Positions 24,964 through 34,943 of a stretch of 64,000 bases of DNA are shown in pieces. The translations under genes and the position numbers were made by a program. Position 1 is the stretch's first letter; the number at the start of each line of letters is the position of its first letter. The stretch lies in assembly GCF_018613875.1 (NCBI RefSeq), contig NZ_JAGGPJ010000007.1:186001-250000 (forward strand), given 5' to 3'. The notes beneath the pieces were generated by a model. The model saw only the letters and a list, made by a program, of their open reading frames with translations, searched no databases and was not told where the DNA came from. Source of the DNA: Arthrobacter sp. ISL-28 (GTDB lineage Bacteria; Actinomycetota; Actinomycetes; Actinomycetales; Micrococcaceae).

Positions 24964-26098
24964 GGACCAGCGCGTGAGCCAGGAGCCGGGCGCCGGCGAG
25001 GCGACAGACGCCGTCGAGATCACTCCCGCCGCTGCGGCTCCTCCCACCGGAACGATGTCCGCGGAGCGCATCGCCATGAAGGCCCTTGAAGCCAGGCTGC
25101 TCGGCGGCGAGCGAAAACTGCGCCGCCGGGAAGTGGCAGCGGGCGCAGGGCTCTCGCTGCTGTCGGCGCGGAAGCTGTGGCGTGCCCTCGGGTTCCCGAA
25201 CCTCGGCGACGAGGAGGTTGCCTTTACCGAGCGCGACCAGGCCGCCCTGAACACCGTGGTGGACCTCGTTCGCGCCGGCAAGCTCACGGAAGATGCAGCG
25301 ATTTCCGTGACCCGCTCCATCGGGCAGATGACGGACCGCATGGTGGTGTGGCAGATCGAGGCCCTCGTTGAAGACATGGTCCATGAGCAGGGAGTCACTG
25401 ACGCCGTGGCCCGCAAGCGCCTGGTCAACGAACTTCCCGGCCTCGTGGACGCCCTCGAGGAAATGCTCGTCTATTCATGGCGGCGCCAGCTCAACGCGGG
25501 GGTCCAGCGCCTCGCCGTCCGCGCCGAGGCCGGCCTGCAGGCCAGCGAGGAAGGCCGCGAAGGCGACGAGGACGACGCGCCGCTGCCCCTCGCCCGGGCT
25601 GTCGGCTTCGCCGACCTCGTGTCCTACACCAGCCTTTCCCGGCGGATGAACGAAAAGACCCTCGCCAAGCTGGTGCAGAGGTTCGAGAACAAATGCGCGG
25701 AGATTATCTCCGTGGGCGGCGGCCGGCTCGTGAAGACTGTTGGCGATGAAGTCCTGTACATCGCCGAGACCCCCGCTGCCGGCGCCGAAATCTCCCTGGC
25801 GCTGGCGCAGGCCTTCACCGACGACGAGATCCTCCCCGAGGCGCGGGTTGCCATGGTCTGGGGACGGATCCTGTCCCGCCTTGGCGACATTTACGGCCCC
25901 ACCGTCAACCTTGCCGCACGCCTGACAACGCTGGCCGACCCGGGCACCGTGCTGGTGGATTCCATGACCGCGGCAGCCCTTGACCAGGACGAACGCTTCG
26001 TGCTGGTACCCAAAGCTGCGGAAAACGTCCGCGGCTTTGGCGAGATCCTGCCCGTAATGCTGGCCCGCGGCCAGGGTAAGGGCCTGGTCCTGGACTGA
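24953..26098 (+). CDS. class III adenylate cyclase with Rv1264-like regulatory domain
   Basis: 381 residues from ATG 24953 (AAGGTGGGAG upstream). The C-terminal cyclase domain (about 200-370) has the metal aspartate motif GFADLVSYT, the second KTVGDEVLY with substrate Lys and metal Asp, and GPTVNLAARL with the transition-state Asn and Arg. All catalytic residues expected for a homodimer appear present. The N-terminal 190 residues are helical (LRRREVAAGAGLSLLSARKLW... TRSIGQMTDRMVVWQIEALVE), matching the autoinhibitory pH-sensing domain of mycobacterial Rv1264. It should make cAMP in the cytoplasm, perhaps in response to acid. Confidence 0.9.
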   Translation: MNDEDQRVSQEPGAGEATDAVEITPAAAAPPTGTMSAERIAMKALEARLLGGERKLRRREVAAGAGLSLLSARKLWRALGFPNLGDEEVAFTERDQAALNTVVDLVRAGKLTEDAAISVTRSIGQMTDRMVVWQIEALVEDMVHEQGVTDAVARKRLVNELPGLVDALEEMLVYSWRRQLNAGVQRLAVRAEAGLQASEEGREGDEDDAPLPLARAVGFADLVSYTSLSRRMNEKTLAKLVQRFENKCAEIISVGGGRLVKTVGDEVLYIAETPAAGAEISLALAQAFTDDEILPEARVAMVWGRILSRLGDIYGPTVNLAARLTTLADPGTVLVDSMTAAALDQDERFVLVPKAAENVRGFGEILPVMLARGQGKGLVLD

Positions 26099-26115
26099 GC
26101 TGGTCCTGGACTGAG
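26084..26115 (+). repeat. 16-bp tandem duplication across the cyclase stop codon
   Basis: CTGGTCCTGGACTGAG occurs twice in direct succession; the first copy contains the cyclase TGA. It is a recent slippage event without obvious effect on the protein. Confidence 0.85.
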
Positions 26116-26357
26116 CTGGACAGCGTGGGCAGTCCTCCCCATCGCGCATCCAAGCGCCGGTGGGTAGGCTTGCCCGCGTAACGGATGACGCCAGCCGGCT
26201 TTCCTTGGACAAGCCGGCAACGCCCATGTAATAGTCGAGACTCAGAATTGTTCCGGCGTCTCTATGGGGGAGTGGCGGACTGTACGGCTCCTGGTTTTCG
26301 TCAGGGGCCCGATATGCCGCGCTCAGGCGGCCGTGAATTCGGGGGAATAATAACGCT

Positions 26358-29300
26358 GTGTCAATTTTGTTCGGCAGGCTGGGGTTCAGAAATCGCCGCA
26401 ACAAGCTCATCACCGGTACCGTTTTTTCTGCGGCTGCAGCTGCCCTTGTAGCCGGTGCCATCCTCTACCCGGGTTTCAAAACCACTGACGTGGACCTGAA
26501 CGACGGCGGCGTGTGGGTGGTCAGCAAGGCCAGGAATGCAGTGGGCCGGCTGAATTACCCGTCACGCGTCCTGGACGGAGCCGTGACGCCGGCCAGCACC
26601 ACGTTCGACGTCCTGCAGAACGCCGGCAGGGTCTTCGTGGATGACGAATCAGGGTCCACCCTCAACCAGGTCTCGGCCGCCAACATGCGGCTCAGTGGCG
26701 ACAAGCAGCTCCCGGGAGCGGCGCAGGTCAGCTTCGGCTCGGAGGTCATCTCCGTCACTGACCCCGCCACCGGCAAAATGTGGGCGATGTCGCCATCAAC
26801 GGTGAACGCCTTCGATGAAGAGTCCAGTGAGCCGGTGGTGGCGGGTTCCGAGGGACTGGTGTCCGCCGTCGGCTCCGACGACCGGATCTATTCGGCGGAC
26901 CCGGAAACAGGCCAGATGACGGTTACCGCCGTGGACGCCAACGGCGAGGCCACCGATACCCAGTCCAGCAGCTGGAACGGGCTGAAAGGCGCCGGTGATC
27001 TTCAGCTGGCCGTCGTAGGCGACCAGCCTGTGGTCCTGGATACCGCCGCCGGACGGCTCTTCCTTCCCGGCGGACGCGAGATAGCCGTGCCGGACGCGCG
27101 GGATGCAAAGCTCCAGCAGTCCGGGCCGGCGTCGGACGTCGTGGCGGTGGCCACGACCAAGGTGCTGCTGAAGCAGCCGCTGGACGGCTCGACGGCGAAG
27201 ACCGTCACCTTTGGCGGGCAAGGCGTCCCCGCCGCCCCCGTGCAGCTGGGCGGCTGCGTGCATTCCGCCTGGTCCGGTGCAAACAAGTATGTCCGCGACT
27301 GCACCAATGACAGTGACGACAAGAACGTGGCGGTCCCGAAAGCCAGCGCCGCCCCAAGCTACGTTTTCCGCGTCAACCGCGACCTGGTGGTGCTGAACGA
27401 TGTGAACTCCGGGAATGTGTGGCTGGTCAACCAGAACATGCAGCTGGTCAACAACTGGGATGACGTGGTTCCGCCCAAGAACCAGTCTGATGATCAGGAC
27501 GAGGAATCGGCGGACGACAACACCATCAATGTCCTGCCGGACCGCACCAAACCGAACCGTCCACCGGAGACCAAACCCGACGTCGTCGGCGTCCGGCCCG
27601 GCCGCACCACGGTCCTGAGCGTCCTGGACAATGATTCCGACCCCGACGGCGACGTCCTCACCGCGTCCACAGGAAGCGAAGGGCTCCGGTCGGGCAGCCT
27701 TGAAAACATTTACGGCGGATCAGCATTCCAGATCACGGTCCCGGCCGATGCCGAGACGGGAACCGAGACTTTTGACTACAGCGCCGCGGACGGCCGCGGC
27801 CTGTCCGCGGGCGGCAAGATCACCCTGAACGTCGTGGCTCCGGACGAGAACAAGCCTCCCGCCTTCAAACGGGGCGACCCCACCACCCTGCTCGTGGAGC
27901 AGGGAAAGACCGTCAGCCAAAACATCCTCACTGACTGGGTGGACCCGGACGGCGATGACCTCGTCCTCATGTCCGCGACGGCCGACAACGAGCAGGACCA
28001 GGTGAAGGTCCGGCGGGACGGGCTGCTCACCTTCCAGGACTCCGGAGCCACCGCCGGCAAGAAAAGCGTCACGGTATCCGTCTGGGACGGACGGACCACG
28101 ACCACAGGCAAGGTCGTGGTCAACGTCCAGCCGCCCGGCGCCCTGGCGCCGGTTGTCAACGCCGACCATGTAACCGCCGTCGCCGGCGAGGACCTCGTCA
28201 TCGCGCCCTTGAAGAACGACGTCGACCCGAACGGCGGCGCCCTGCGCCTCGCCCAGGTGGAGGCAAATGGGCCTGCTGAACTCGGCCCCGTCACCGACGG
28301 CGGCACCTTCACCTTCCGCAGCCGGACACCCGGTCCCGTGTACCTGACCTACATTGCCAGCAACGGCCCGCAGAGCAGCCAGGGCCTGATCCGGGTGGAC
28401 GTCGAGTCCGGCAAGGACACAGGAAATCCGGTTGCAGTCCACGATGTTGCCCTCCTGCCGGTGGGCGGCAGCGTGCTCCTGGACCCCCTCGCCAACGACT
28501 CGGATCCCTCCGGCGGTGTTCTGGTGCTGCAGTCGGTCTCGCTCCCGGAAAACGCCACCGCCTCGGTCAGCGTGCTCAACCACAGCGTCCTGCGGATCAC
28601 GGACATTGCCGGCACGAAGGAACCCTTCCTGTTCCGTTACACCATGTCCAACGGCACGAATGCGGCGACGGGCAGCGTGTCCGTGGTGCCCGTTCCAGCG
28701 CCGGCCGTCGTGGAGGCGCCGCAGCCGAAACCCGATGAAGTCAACGTCCGCGTCAATGACGTGGTCACCATTCCCGTGCTGGACAACGACACACATCCGC
28801 AGGGCGAAAAACTGACGGTGGATCCCGTCCTGCCGCAGCCGGTGGCTGCCGAGGACGGCAAGAGCTTCGTGTCGGAAAACACCCTGCGGTTCATTGCCGG
28901 CAGCCAGCCGAAGACTGTCCGGGCGATCTACAACGCCGTTGACCCGCAGGGCCAGAAGAGCGCTGCCGCCGTCACCATCCACATTCTGCCTCTCGACGGC
29001 GCCGAGAACTCGCGTCCCCAGCCCAAGAACCTGACGGCCCGGGTAGTGGCGGCAGGTACGGTGCGGATTCCCGTGCCGCTGGACGGCATAGACCCCGACG
29101 GCGACTCCGTGCAGCTGACCGGCATCGACAGCACGCCCGGCATGGGCACGGCGACGGCCGGAAGTAACTTCATCGACTTCGTTGCCGCCGGCGACGGCGC
29201 CGGGACCGATTCCTTCCGGTACAAGGTGGTGGATCGGCAGGGCGCCGTGAACACGGGCACCGTGACCGTGGGCATAGCGCCGCGGGGCGACGTCAACCAG

Positions 29301-32300
29301 AAGCCGGCCCCCGTGGACGATGAGGTCAGGGTCCGGCCTGGCCGGCAGATCGCCGTCGACGCCGCCGGTAACGACACAGATCCGGACGGCGACCCGATCC
29401 GCATCGTGAGCAATGGGATCGAGGCTGACCCCGCCCTGAAGGCGGAAGTCAGCAAGCAAAGCGGCCGCATTCTCCTGCAGGCACCGACCGCCGAAGGCAC
29501 AGTCAACGCCCGTTACACGGTTGCGGACGAGCTGGGCGCGTCGGCGCAGGCTGCCATCACCATGAACGTGGACAGCAAGGTGCCGCTCCAAGGGCCAATC
29601 GCACGGGACGACCGCGTGACGTCGGCCCAGACCCTCGGCAAAACCGCCGTTGACGTCCCCGTGCTGAAGAATGACGAAGACCCGGACGGTGTCGGTGAGA
29701 ACCTGAAGATCGGCAGCGGCAGTGAAACCGCCCGCCCCGGCGCCGACGGCACCATGATCGTCGAACTGACCGAGCAGCCGCAGCTGGTGCCCTACACCGT
29801 GGAGGATGTGGACGGCAAGACGTCCACGGCCATTATCTGGGTGCCGGGCATCGGCCAGCAGGTTCCGACGCTCGCCAAGGACGATGTGCTCGAGGTTGTT
29901 GCGGGCCAGGCCGTCACGGCCGACCTGGCCGAGTGGGTGAAAGTGCGCGAAGGCCGCTCGCCCCGCCTGACCCAGACCGACCGGATCAAGTTGATCGGGG
30001 CTGACGGCGGGGATCCCGTGGCGAACGGCGGCACTGCGATCAAGTACACGGCCGGGAAGGACTATGTGGGGCCGGGATCCATCAGCTTTGAAGTGACGGA
30101 CGGCACCGGGCCGGATGATCCTGCTGGCCTGAAGTCGACGCTGAGCATCCGCACGAACGTCCTGCCGGATCCAAACCGGAACAATCCGCCCGCCCTGCTG
30201 GGAGGCTCGGTGGACGTGCCGCAGGGGGAAACGGCGCAGACAGACTTGGCCAAACTGACGTCTGATCCTGACAGGGATGACGTGCCGAACATGAAATACG
30301 AACTCGTCGGCGGTGCCCCGGCCGCCTTCAACGCCCGCATCGAGGGCGCCTCGCTCAAGGTTTCCGCCAAGGACGGCGTGCGGCCCGGTGACGGCGGAGC
30401 GGTGCAGGTGAAGGCGAAGGATCCGAGGGGCCTCGAATCCACTGCTACCTTCCGGCTCTCCCTAACCGCATCCAACCGTGCCAAACCAGTGGCCAATGAT
30501 GACGCCGAGCCCGGCGCGGCGGCAGGAAAGCCGGTGACCGTCAAGGTACTGGCCAACGATTCGAATCCGTTCCCGGAAACGCCCCTCAAGATCATCGGTG
30601 TGGCGACGGAAACAGGGCAGGGGACGGCCGCAATCGCCGGGGACTCGGTGACCGTCACGCCGTCGGAAGGATTCTCCGGAACCATGGTGGTCTCCTACAC
30701 TGTGGCGGACAAGACTGAGGAAGCCTCGCGGTACGCCACGGGCCGGATCCGGCTGACGGTCAAGGACGAGCCGCTCGCGCCCACCACGCCGCAAGCGCAG
30801 AGCGTCGGGGACCAGACCGCCCTCCTGAATTGGACGGCCCCGGCGGACCGGGGGTCGCCCATCACCAAGTACACGGTCTATGGCGAGGGCGGCTTCGAGC
30901 AGGACTGCCCGGCCAACTCGTGCACGCTGAACAACCTGGTGAACAACACCAAGTACCACTTCCAGGTGACGGCCACGAACGACGTCGGCCAGTCCGAGCG
31001 TTCGCCGGCGTCGGCCGAAGTCCGCCCCGACGTCAAGCCGGACACCCCGCTGGCGCCGGCGCTGAAATTCGGCGATAAGCAGCTCACCACGTCCTGGAAA
31101 GCGCCCGCCAGCAAGGGGTCGCCGGTCAAGTCCTACGATCTTGAGATTTCACCGGCTCCGAGCGGACAGAACGCCCAGATCCAGAACCTCACATCCACCA
31201 GCTATGTCTGGAAGGGCCTCACGAACGGCGTGGCCTACAAGGTGCGCGTCCTGGCACGGAACGATGCCAAGGATCCGTCCGAGTGGAGCCAGTATTCCGC
31301 CGCGGAAATTCCGGCAGGGGTTCCAGTGACGCCCGCCGCGCCGCGTGTTTCCGGGGCGGGCTCTGTGGGCAGCCAAAGCCAGTTGCAGGTGAACTGGACG
31401 GCGCCGAACAGCAACGGCGACGCGGTGTCCGCCTACACGCTGACAACGTTCCGGGGAGGCGCAGCTGTCAAGAGCCAGCAGGTGGCTTCCGGAACCTCCC
31501 TCAACGTCACCGTGGCGAACTCCGAAGCCGACTATTCGTTTACCGTTTCAGCCACCAACAAGGCCGGCACCTCCGGCACCAGTCCCCGGTCCCAGCCCAT
31601 CCGGGCTGCCGGTAAGCCGGGCATGGTGAACGGCGGCAGCGTGCGAGCCAACGGCAACAGCGGGCAGCTGGCCGTGACGTTCACGCCGCTCACCGACGCC
31701 CAGCGCAACGGCTCGCAGGCCGACGAAATCCGGTACAGCTGGTCCACGGCCTACGGTTCCGGTCCGATCGGCCCGGGCGGCGGAACCATCACCGGCCAGC
31801 CCAACGGCAGAGACGTGACCGTGAACATCATCGCCACGTCAGTCAAGAACAACGTTTCCGGCGACGCCAAAGCCATTGGAACGGGCAACCCCTACGCACC
31901 ACCGAGTGCACCCGACGTGCAGGGCCAGCCCTCCACCACGCAGAGCGTCCACTGGACCTGGAACAATCCTGCCAACAATGGCCGGGCCATCCAGCGGTTC
32001 GAGGTCAGCTACGAAGGCGGAGGCTGGCAAAGCGTGGGCCTGGCGAACCGCTATGACAGGGACACGAACGCCTGGAGTTCAACAAAGTCCCTGCGCGTGC
32101 GCGCCTGCTCCGTTGTGTGCGGCACGGCCGGTTCTGCCAACGCGACGTCCGGCAATAACCCGACGCCGCCCGGACCCCGGCTGTGGCCGACCACGGTCAA
32201 TGTGAACAGCTGCCTTGAAAAAGCGAGCGGCTCCGGCGACCACTGGAGCGGCAGCACCTGCACGTCCTACAAGATGCCGCAGGGGTCGAATCTTGAGCTG

Positions 32301-32453
32301 GAGTGCTACCGCGACGGCTGGGGCTCCAACCGCTGGTTCTACATCTATAACCGCAATGGCAGCCGCTGGCTGAATGAGTACAGGTTTATCCGCTATGACA
32401 CCGTCACGCCCAGGACCTTCAGCGGCATGGGTTCCTGCCCTTCAAGCTACTGA
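26358..32453 (+). CDS. giant membrane-anchored protein with tandem cadherin/Ig-like and fibronectin type III domains
   Basis: 2031 residues from GTG 26358. A basic N-terminus and one helix (about 16-37, no signal cleavage site) anchor it with the rest outside. Residues about 45-385 form a repetitive beta-rich, possibly propeller-like region ([32 protein letters not shown]). From about 395 to 1470 come some ten tandem-95/cadherin-like repeats marked by [15 protein letters not shown] calcium-binding loops. Four or five fibronectin type III domains follow (about 1472-1930; [20 protein letters not shown]). The last 90 residues form a Cys/Trp-rich end domain with four cysteines. It opens the cluster and could be the structure or cargo that the downstream ATPases assemble. 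Function is unknown. Confidence 0.85.
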   Translation: MSILFGRLGFRNRRNKLITGTVFSAAAAALVAGAILYPGFKTTDVDLNDGGVWVVSKARNAVGRLNYPSRVLDGAVTPASTTFDVLQNAGRVFVDDESGSTLNQVSAANMRLSGDKQLPGAAQVSFGSEVISVTDPATGKMWAMSPSTVNAFDEESSEPVVAGSEGLVSAVGSDDRIYSADPETGQMTVTAVDANGEATDTQSSSWNGLKGAGDLQLAVVGDQPVVLDTAAGRLFLPGGREIAVPDARDAKLQQSGPASDVVAVATTKVLLKQPLDGSTAKTVTFGGQGVPAAPVQLGGCVHSAWSGANKYVRDCTNDSDDKNVAVPKASAAPSYVFRVNRDLVVLNDVNSGNVWLVNQNMQLVNNWDDVVPPKNQSDDQDEESADDNTINVLPDRTKPNRPPETKPDVVGVRPGRTTVLSVLDNDSDPDGDVLTASTGSEGLRSGSLENIYGGSAFQITVPADAETGTETFDYSAADGRGLSAGGKITLNVVAPDENKPPAFKRGDPTTLLVEQGKTVSQNILTDWVDPDGDDLVLMSATADNEQDQVKVRRDGLLTFQDSGATAGKKSVTVSVWDGRTTTTGKVVVNVQPPGALAPVVNADHVTAVAGEDLVIAPLKNDVDPNGGALRLAQVEANGPAELGPVTDGGTFTFRSRTPGPVYLTYIASNGPQSSQGLIRVDVESGKDTGNPVAVHDVALLPVGGSVLLDPLANDSDPSGGVLVLQSVSLPENATASVSVLNHSVLRITDIAGTKEPFLFRYTMSNGTNAATGSVSVVPVPAPAVVEAPQPKPDEVNVRVNDVVTIPVLDNDTHPQGEKLTVDPVLPQPVAAEDGKSFVSENTLRFIAGSQPKTVRAIYNAVDPQGQKSAAAVTIHILPLDGAENSRPQPKNLTARVVAAGTVRIPVPLDGIDPDGDSVQLTGIDSTPGMGTATAGSNFIDFVAAGDGAGTDSFRYKVVDRQGAVNTGTVTVGIAPRGDVNQKPAPVDDEVRVRPGRQIAVDAAGNDTDPDGDPIRIVSNGIEADPALKAEVSKQSGRILLQAPTAEGTVNARYTVADELGASAQAAITMNVDSKVPLQGPIARDDRVTSAQTLGKTAVDVPVLKNDEDPDGVGENLKIGSGSETARPGADGTMIVELTEQPQLVPYTVEDVDGKTSTAIIWVPGIGQQVPTLAKDDVLEVVAGQAVTADLAEWVKVREGRSPRLTQTDRIKLIGADGGDPVANGGTAIKYTAGKDYVGPGSISFEVTDGTGPDDPAGLKSTLSIRTNVLPDPNRNNPPALLGGSVDVPQGETAQTDLAKLTSDPDRDDVPNMKYELVGGAPAAFNARIEGASLKVSAKDGVRPGDGGAVQVKAKDPRGLESTATFRLSLTASNRAKPVANDDAEPGAAAGKPVTVKVLANDSNPFPETPLKIIGVATETGQGTAAIAGDSVTVTPSEGFSGTMVVSYTVADKTEEASRYATGRIRLTVKDEPLAPTTPQAQSVGDQTALLNWTAPADRGSPITKYTVYGEGGFEQDCPANSCTLNNLVNNTKYHFQVTATNDVGQSERSPASAEVRPDVKPDTPLAPALKFGDKQLTTSWKAPASKGSPVKSYDLEISPAPSGQNAQIQNLTSTSYVWKGLTNGVAYKVRVLARNDAKDPSEWSQYSAAEIPAGVPVTPAAPRVSGAGSVGSQSQLQVNWTAPNSNGDAVSAYTLTTFRGGAAVKSQQVASGTSLNVTVANSEADYSFTVSATNKAGTSGTSPRSQPIRAAGKPGMVNGGSVRANGNSGQLAVTFTPLTDAQRNGSQADEIRYSWSTAYGSGPIGPGGGTITGQPNGRDVTVNIIATSVKNNVSGDAKAIGTGNPYAPPSAPDVQGQPSTTQSVHWTWNNPANNGRAIQRFEVSYEGGGWQSVGLANRYDRDTNAWSSTKSLRVRACSVVCGTAGSANATSGNNPTPPGPRLWPTTVNVNSCLEKASGSGDHWSGSTCTSYKMPQGSNLELECYRDGWGSNRWFYIYNRNGSRWLNEYRFIRYDTVTPRTFSGMGSCPSSY

Positions 32454-32539
32454 CCCTTCCAGGCACTGACCCCAGCTTCTCACCGGGGCTGGCCGCCCGC
32501 CCCCAGCAATGACCACCACACACAGAACAGGAACCAGCA

Positions 32540-33511
32540 ATGACCATGACCACCGAGCAGGCCGAGTGGTTTGCAGGCACCTTCGAGAAGCTTGTTGCCA
32601 ATGTGGGCCACGCGGTCCTGGGCAAGGCCCACGTGATCCGCCTGACCTTCACGGCCATGCTCGCCGAAGGCCACGTGCTGTTCGAGGACGCGCCCGGAAC
32701 CGGCAAAACGTCCCTCGCACGCGCGCTGGCCGCCACCGTCCAAGGGTCCAACAACCGCATCCAGTTCACACCGGACCTGCTGCCCTCGGATGTCACCGGT
32801 GTGACCATCTACGACCAGAAGACCCAGAAGTTCGAATTCCACAAGGGCCCGATCTTCAGCAACATCGTCCTTGCCGACGAGATCAACCGCGCCTCGCCCA
32901 AGACGCAGTCGGCGCTGCTGGAGGTCATGGAAGAATCTCGCGTGACCGTGGACGGCACCACCTATGAGGCGGGCCGCCCGTTCATGGTGATGGCCACCCA
33001 GAACCCGATCGAACAGGCGGGCACCTACCGGCTGCCCGAGGCCCAGCTGGACCGCTTCCTCATCAAAACGTCCATCGGTTACCCCGACCATGCCTCTACG
33101 GTCCAGCTGCTGGGCGGCACCAACCTGAAGGACCGCTCCAAAGGCCTGCAGCCCGTCATCACCACCCAGGCCGTGGCCGACATGGCCGACCTCGCAGCCA
33201 CCACCCACGTGGATACCGCGGTGCTCGAGTACATCTCCCGGCTTTGCGAGGAAACCCGCAACACCCCTGAGACCCGCCTGGGGGTTTCCGTCCGCGGCGC
33301 CCTGGCCATGGTCCGGGCAGCCAAAGTCTGGGCCGCCAGCCAGGGACGCAACTTCGTCCTGCCGGACGACATCAAGGACCTTGCCGGGGTTGTCTGGACC
33401 CACCGCTTTGTCATGGACCCCGAGGCTGAGTTCTCCGGTGCCACGGCTGAAGCGGTCCTCGCCCGCGTCCTGGCCGACGTCGCCGCTCCGCAGCAGCGCG
33501 CGGCTGTCTGA
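32540..33511 (+). CDS. MoxR-family AAA+ ATPase
   Basis: 323 residues. Walker A is EDAPGTGKTS (about residue 54), Walker B is NIVLADEINRASPKTQSALLE (about 112), and sensor residues are in VMATQNPIEQAGTYRLPEAQLDRF. MoxR ATPases act as chaperones for assembly of protein complexes, usually alongside a DUF58 protein, which is the next gene. It begins at ATG 32540 with CAGGAACC upstream, 86 bp after the giant gene. Confidence 0.92.
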   Translation: MTMTTEQAEWFAGTFEKLVANVGHAVLGKAHVIRLTFTAMLAEGHVLFEDAPGTGKTSLARALAATVQGSNNRIQFTPDLLPSDVTGVTIYDQKTQKFEFHKGPIFSNIVLADEINRASPKTQSALLEVMEESRVTVDGTTYEAGRPFMVMATQNPIEQAGTYRLPEAQLDRFLIKTSIGYPDHASTVQLLGGTNLKDRSKGLQPVITTQAVADMADLAATTHVDTAVLEYISRLCEETRNTPETRLGVSVRGALAMVRAAKVWAASQGRNFVLPDDIKDLAGVVWTHRFVMDPEAEFSGATAEAVLARVLADVAAPQQRAAV

Positions 33512-33578
33512 GACGCACGCCCCGGCCCGCACCTCCCGACCACGCACCCAGAGAAGAATCGCAAACAAAGGTTTTCAC

Positions 33579-34943
33579 ATGCCCACCGGCACTCCATTCA
33601 CGAGGCTTGCTGACCGCCTTCGGAACCGCCTTCGAAAACCCGTACGGACGGGTCAACCCCCTTTCCCGAAAACCGCACGGTCCGGCAGGCTTCACCCCTC
33701 GGCGGTGTGGTCGGAGGCAAGCAGCACTGCGGGCCTCGCGCTGGTTCCGGCATGGCGTGCTGTCAGCGGTTTGTGGACCCGCTATATCCATCCCGTCCTG
33801 GCGGTGGTGAGCGTCCTCGGCTGGTCCGTGCTGGCAGCGTCGGTCCTGCTGTGGGCTGCCGGGCAGGCGTTCGGCTGGCAGGAGGCTAAGGCCGCGGCCA
33901 TCGCAGCGCTGGTCCTGTTCATCATCGCCGTCGGCTTCATCCTGGGCAGGTCTTCCTACGGGGTCCTGCTGGACCTGGCCCGGACGCGGGTGGCGGTGGG
34001 GGACAGCGCCGTCGGAAGCATCGCGGTGTCCAACACGTCCCCACGGCCGCTCCTGCCGGCAGACCTGGAGCTTCCGGTAGGTTCGGCGACTGCCATCTTC
34101 CACCTGCCGCGTATGAAGCCGCAGCAGGTGCACGAGGACCTTTTCACGATTCCCACAGCCCGCCGCGGCGTCATCGTCGTCGGGCCAGTGCGTTCGGTCC
34201 GGGCCGATCCGCTGCACCTTCTCCGCCGCCAGGTCCTCTGGACCGAACCCCAGGATCTCTACGTCCACCCGAAGACCGTGGCGCTGGCAGGATCCGCCGC
34301 CGGCTTCATCCGCGACCTGGAAGGCATGCCCACCACCGAGCTTTCCAGTGCGGACGTCTCGTTCCACGCCTTGCGCGACTACGTACCGGGCGACGACCGC
34401 CGCCATATCCACTGGAAAACCACCGCACGGACCAACAAGCTCATGGTCCGCCAGTTCGAGGAAACCCGCCGCGCCCACCTTGCGGTCTCGCTGTCCATCA
34501 ACACCGACGAGTACGCCGCCGAGCACGAATTTGAAATGGCCATCTCCGCCGCCGCCTCCATCGGGCGCCAGGCCATCCGCGAACAGCGCGAACTGGACGT
34601 CCTGACCCAGACGGGGCCGCTCCGCTGCGAAACGGGCCGCAACATGCTCGATGGAATGACCCGGATCGTGGGCAGCCCGCTGCGGAAGACCGCCGTCGAC
34701 CTCGCGCGGACCCTTGCCGATACGGTCCCCAATGCCTCCGTCGTGTGCTTCGTCGTGGGCAGCCAGGTGACGCCCACCCAGTTGCGTTCCGCGGCCGCTT
34801 CGGTGGCTCCGGGCGTTCGCAGCCTGGCGGTGCGGATCGACGCCGGAGCAGCACCGGCGCGCGCCAACATTGCTGACCTCACGGTTCTCACGCTCGGAGA
34901 GCTTTCCGACCTTCCCGCCGTCCTGCGAAAGGCGGCCTCATGA
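33579..34943 (+). CDS. DUF58 membrane protein (MoxR partner)
   Basis: About 454 residues from ATG 33579; the open frame extends upstream but overlaps the MoxR gene. Two membrane helices lie at about 70-115. The DUF58 core is clear at FHALRDYVPGDDRRHIHWKTTARTNKLMVRQFEE (about 255-290), followed by a VWA-like region. DUF58 proteins pair with MoxR ATPases and transglutaminase-like membrane proteins, exactly as ordered here. The end overlaps the next gene as ATGA. Confidence 0.88.
   Translation: MPTGTPFTRLADRLRNRLRKPVRTGQPPFPKTARSGRLHPSAVWSEASSTAGLALVPAWRAVSGLWTRYIHPVLAVVSVLGWSVLAASVLLWAAGQAFGWQEAKAAAIAALVLFIIAVGFILGRSSYGVLLDLARTRVAVGDSAVGSIAVSNTSPRPLLPADLELPVGSATAIFHLPRMKPQQVHEDLFTIPTARRGVIVVGPVRSVRADPLHLLRRQVLWTEPQDLYVHPKTVALAGSAAGFIRDLEGMPTTELSSADVSFHALRDYVPGDDRRHIHWKTTARTNKLMVRQFEETRRAHLAVSLSINTDEYAAEHEFEMAISAAASIGRQAIREQRELDVLTQTGPLRCETGRNMLDGMTRIVGSPLRKTAVDLARTLADTVPNASVVCFVVGSQVTPTQLRSAAASVAPGVRSLAVRIDAGAAPARANIADLTVLTLGELSDLPAVLRKAAS

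Noticed and set aside
33381..33578. Upstream extension of the DUF58 frame
   Set aside because: It overlaps the MoxR coding region entirely and shows no domain similarity.
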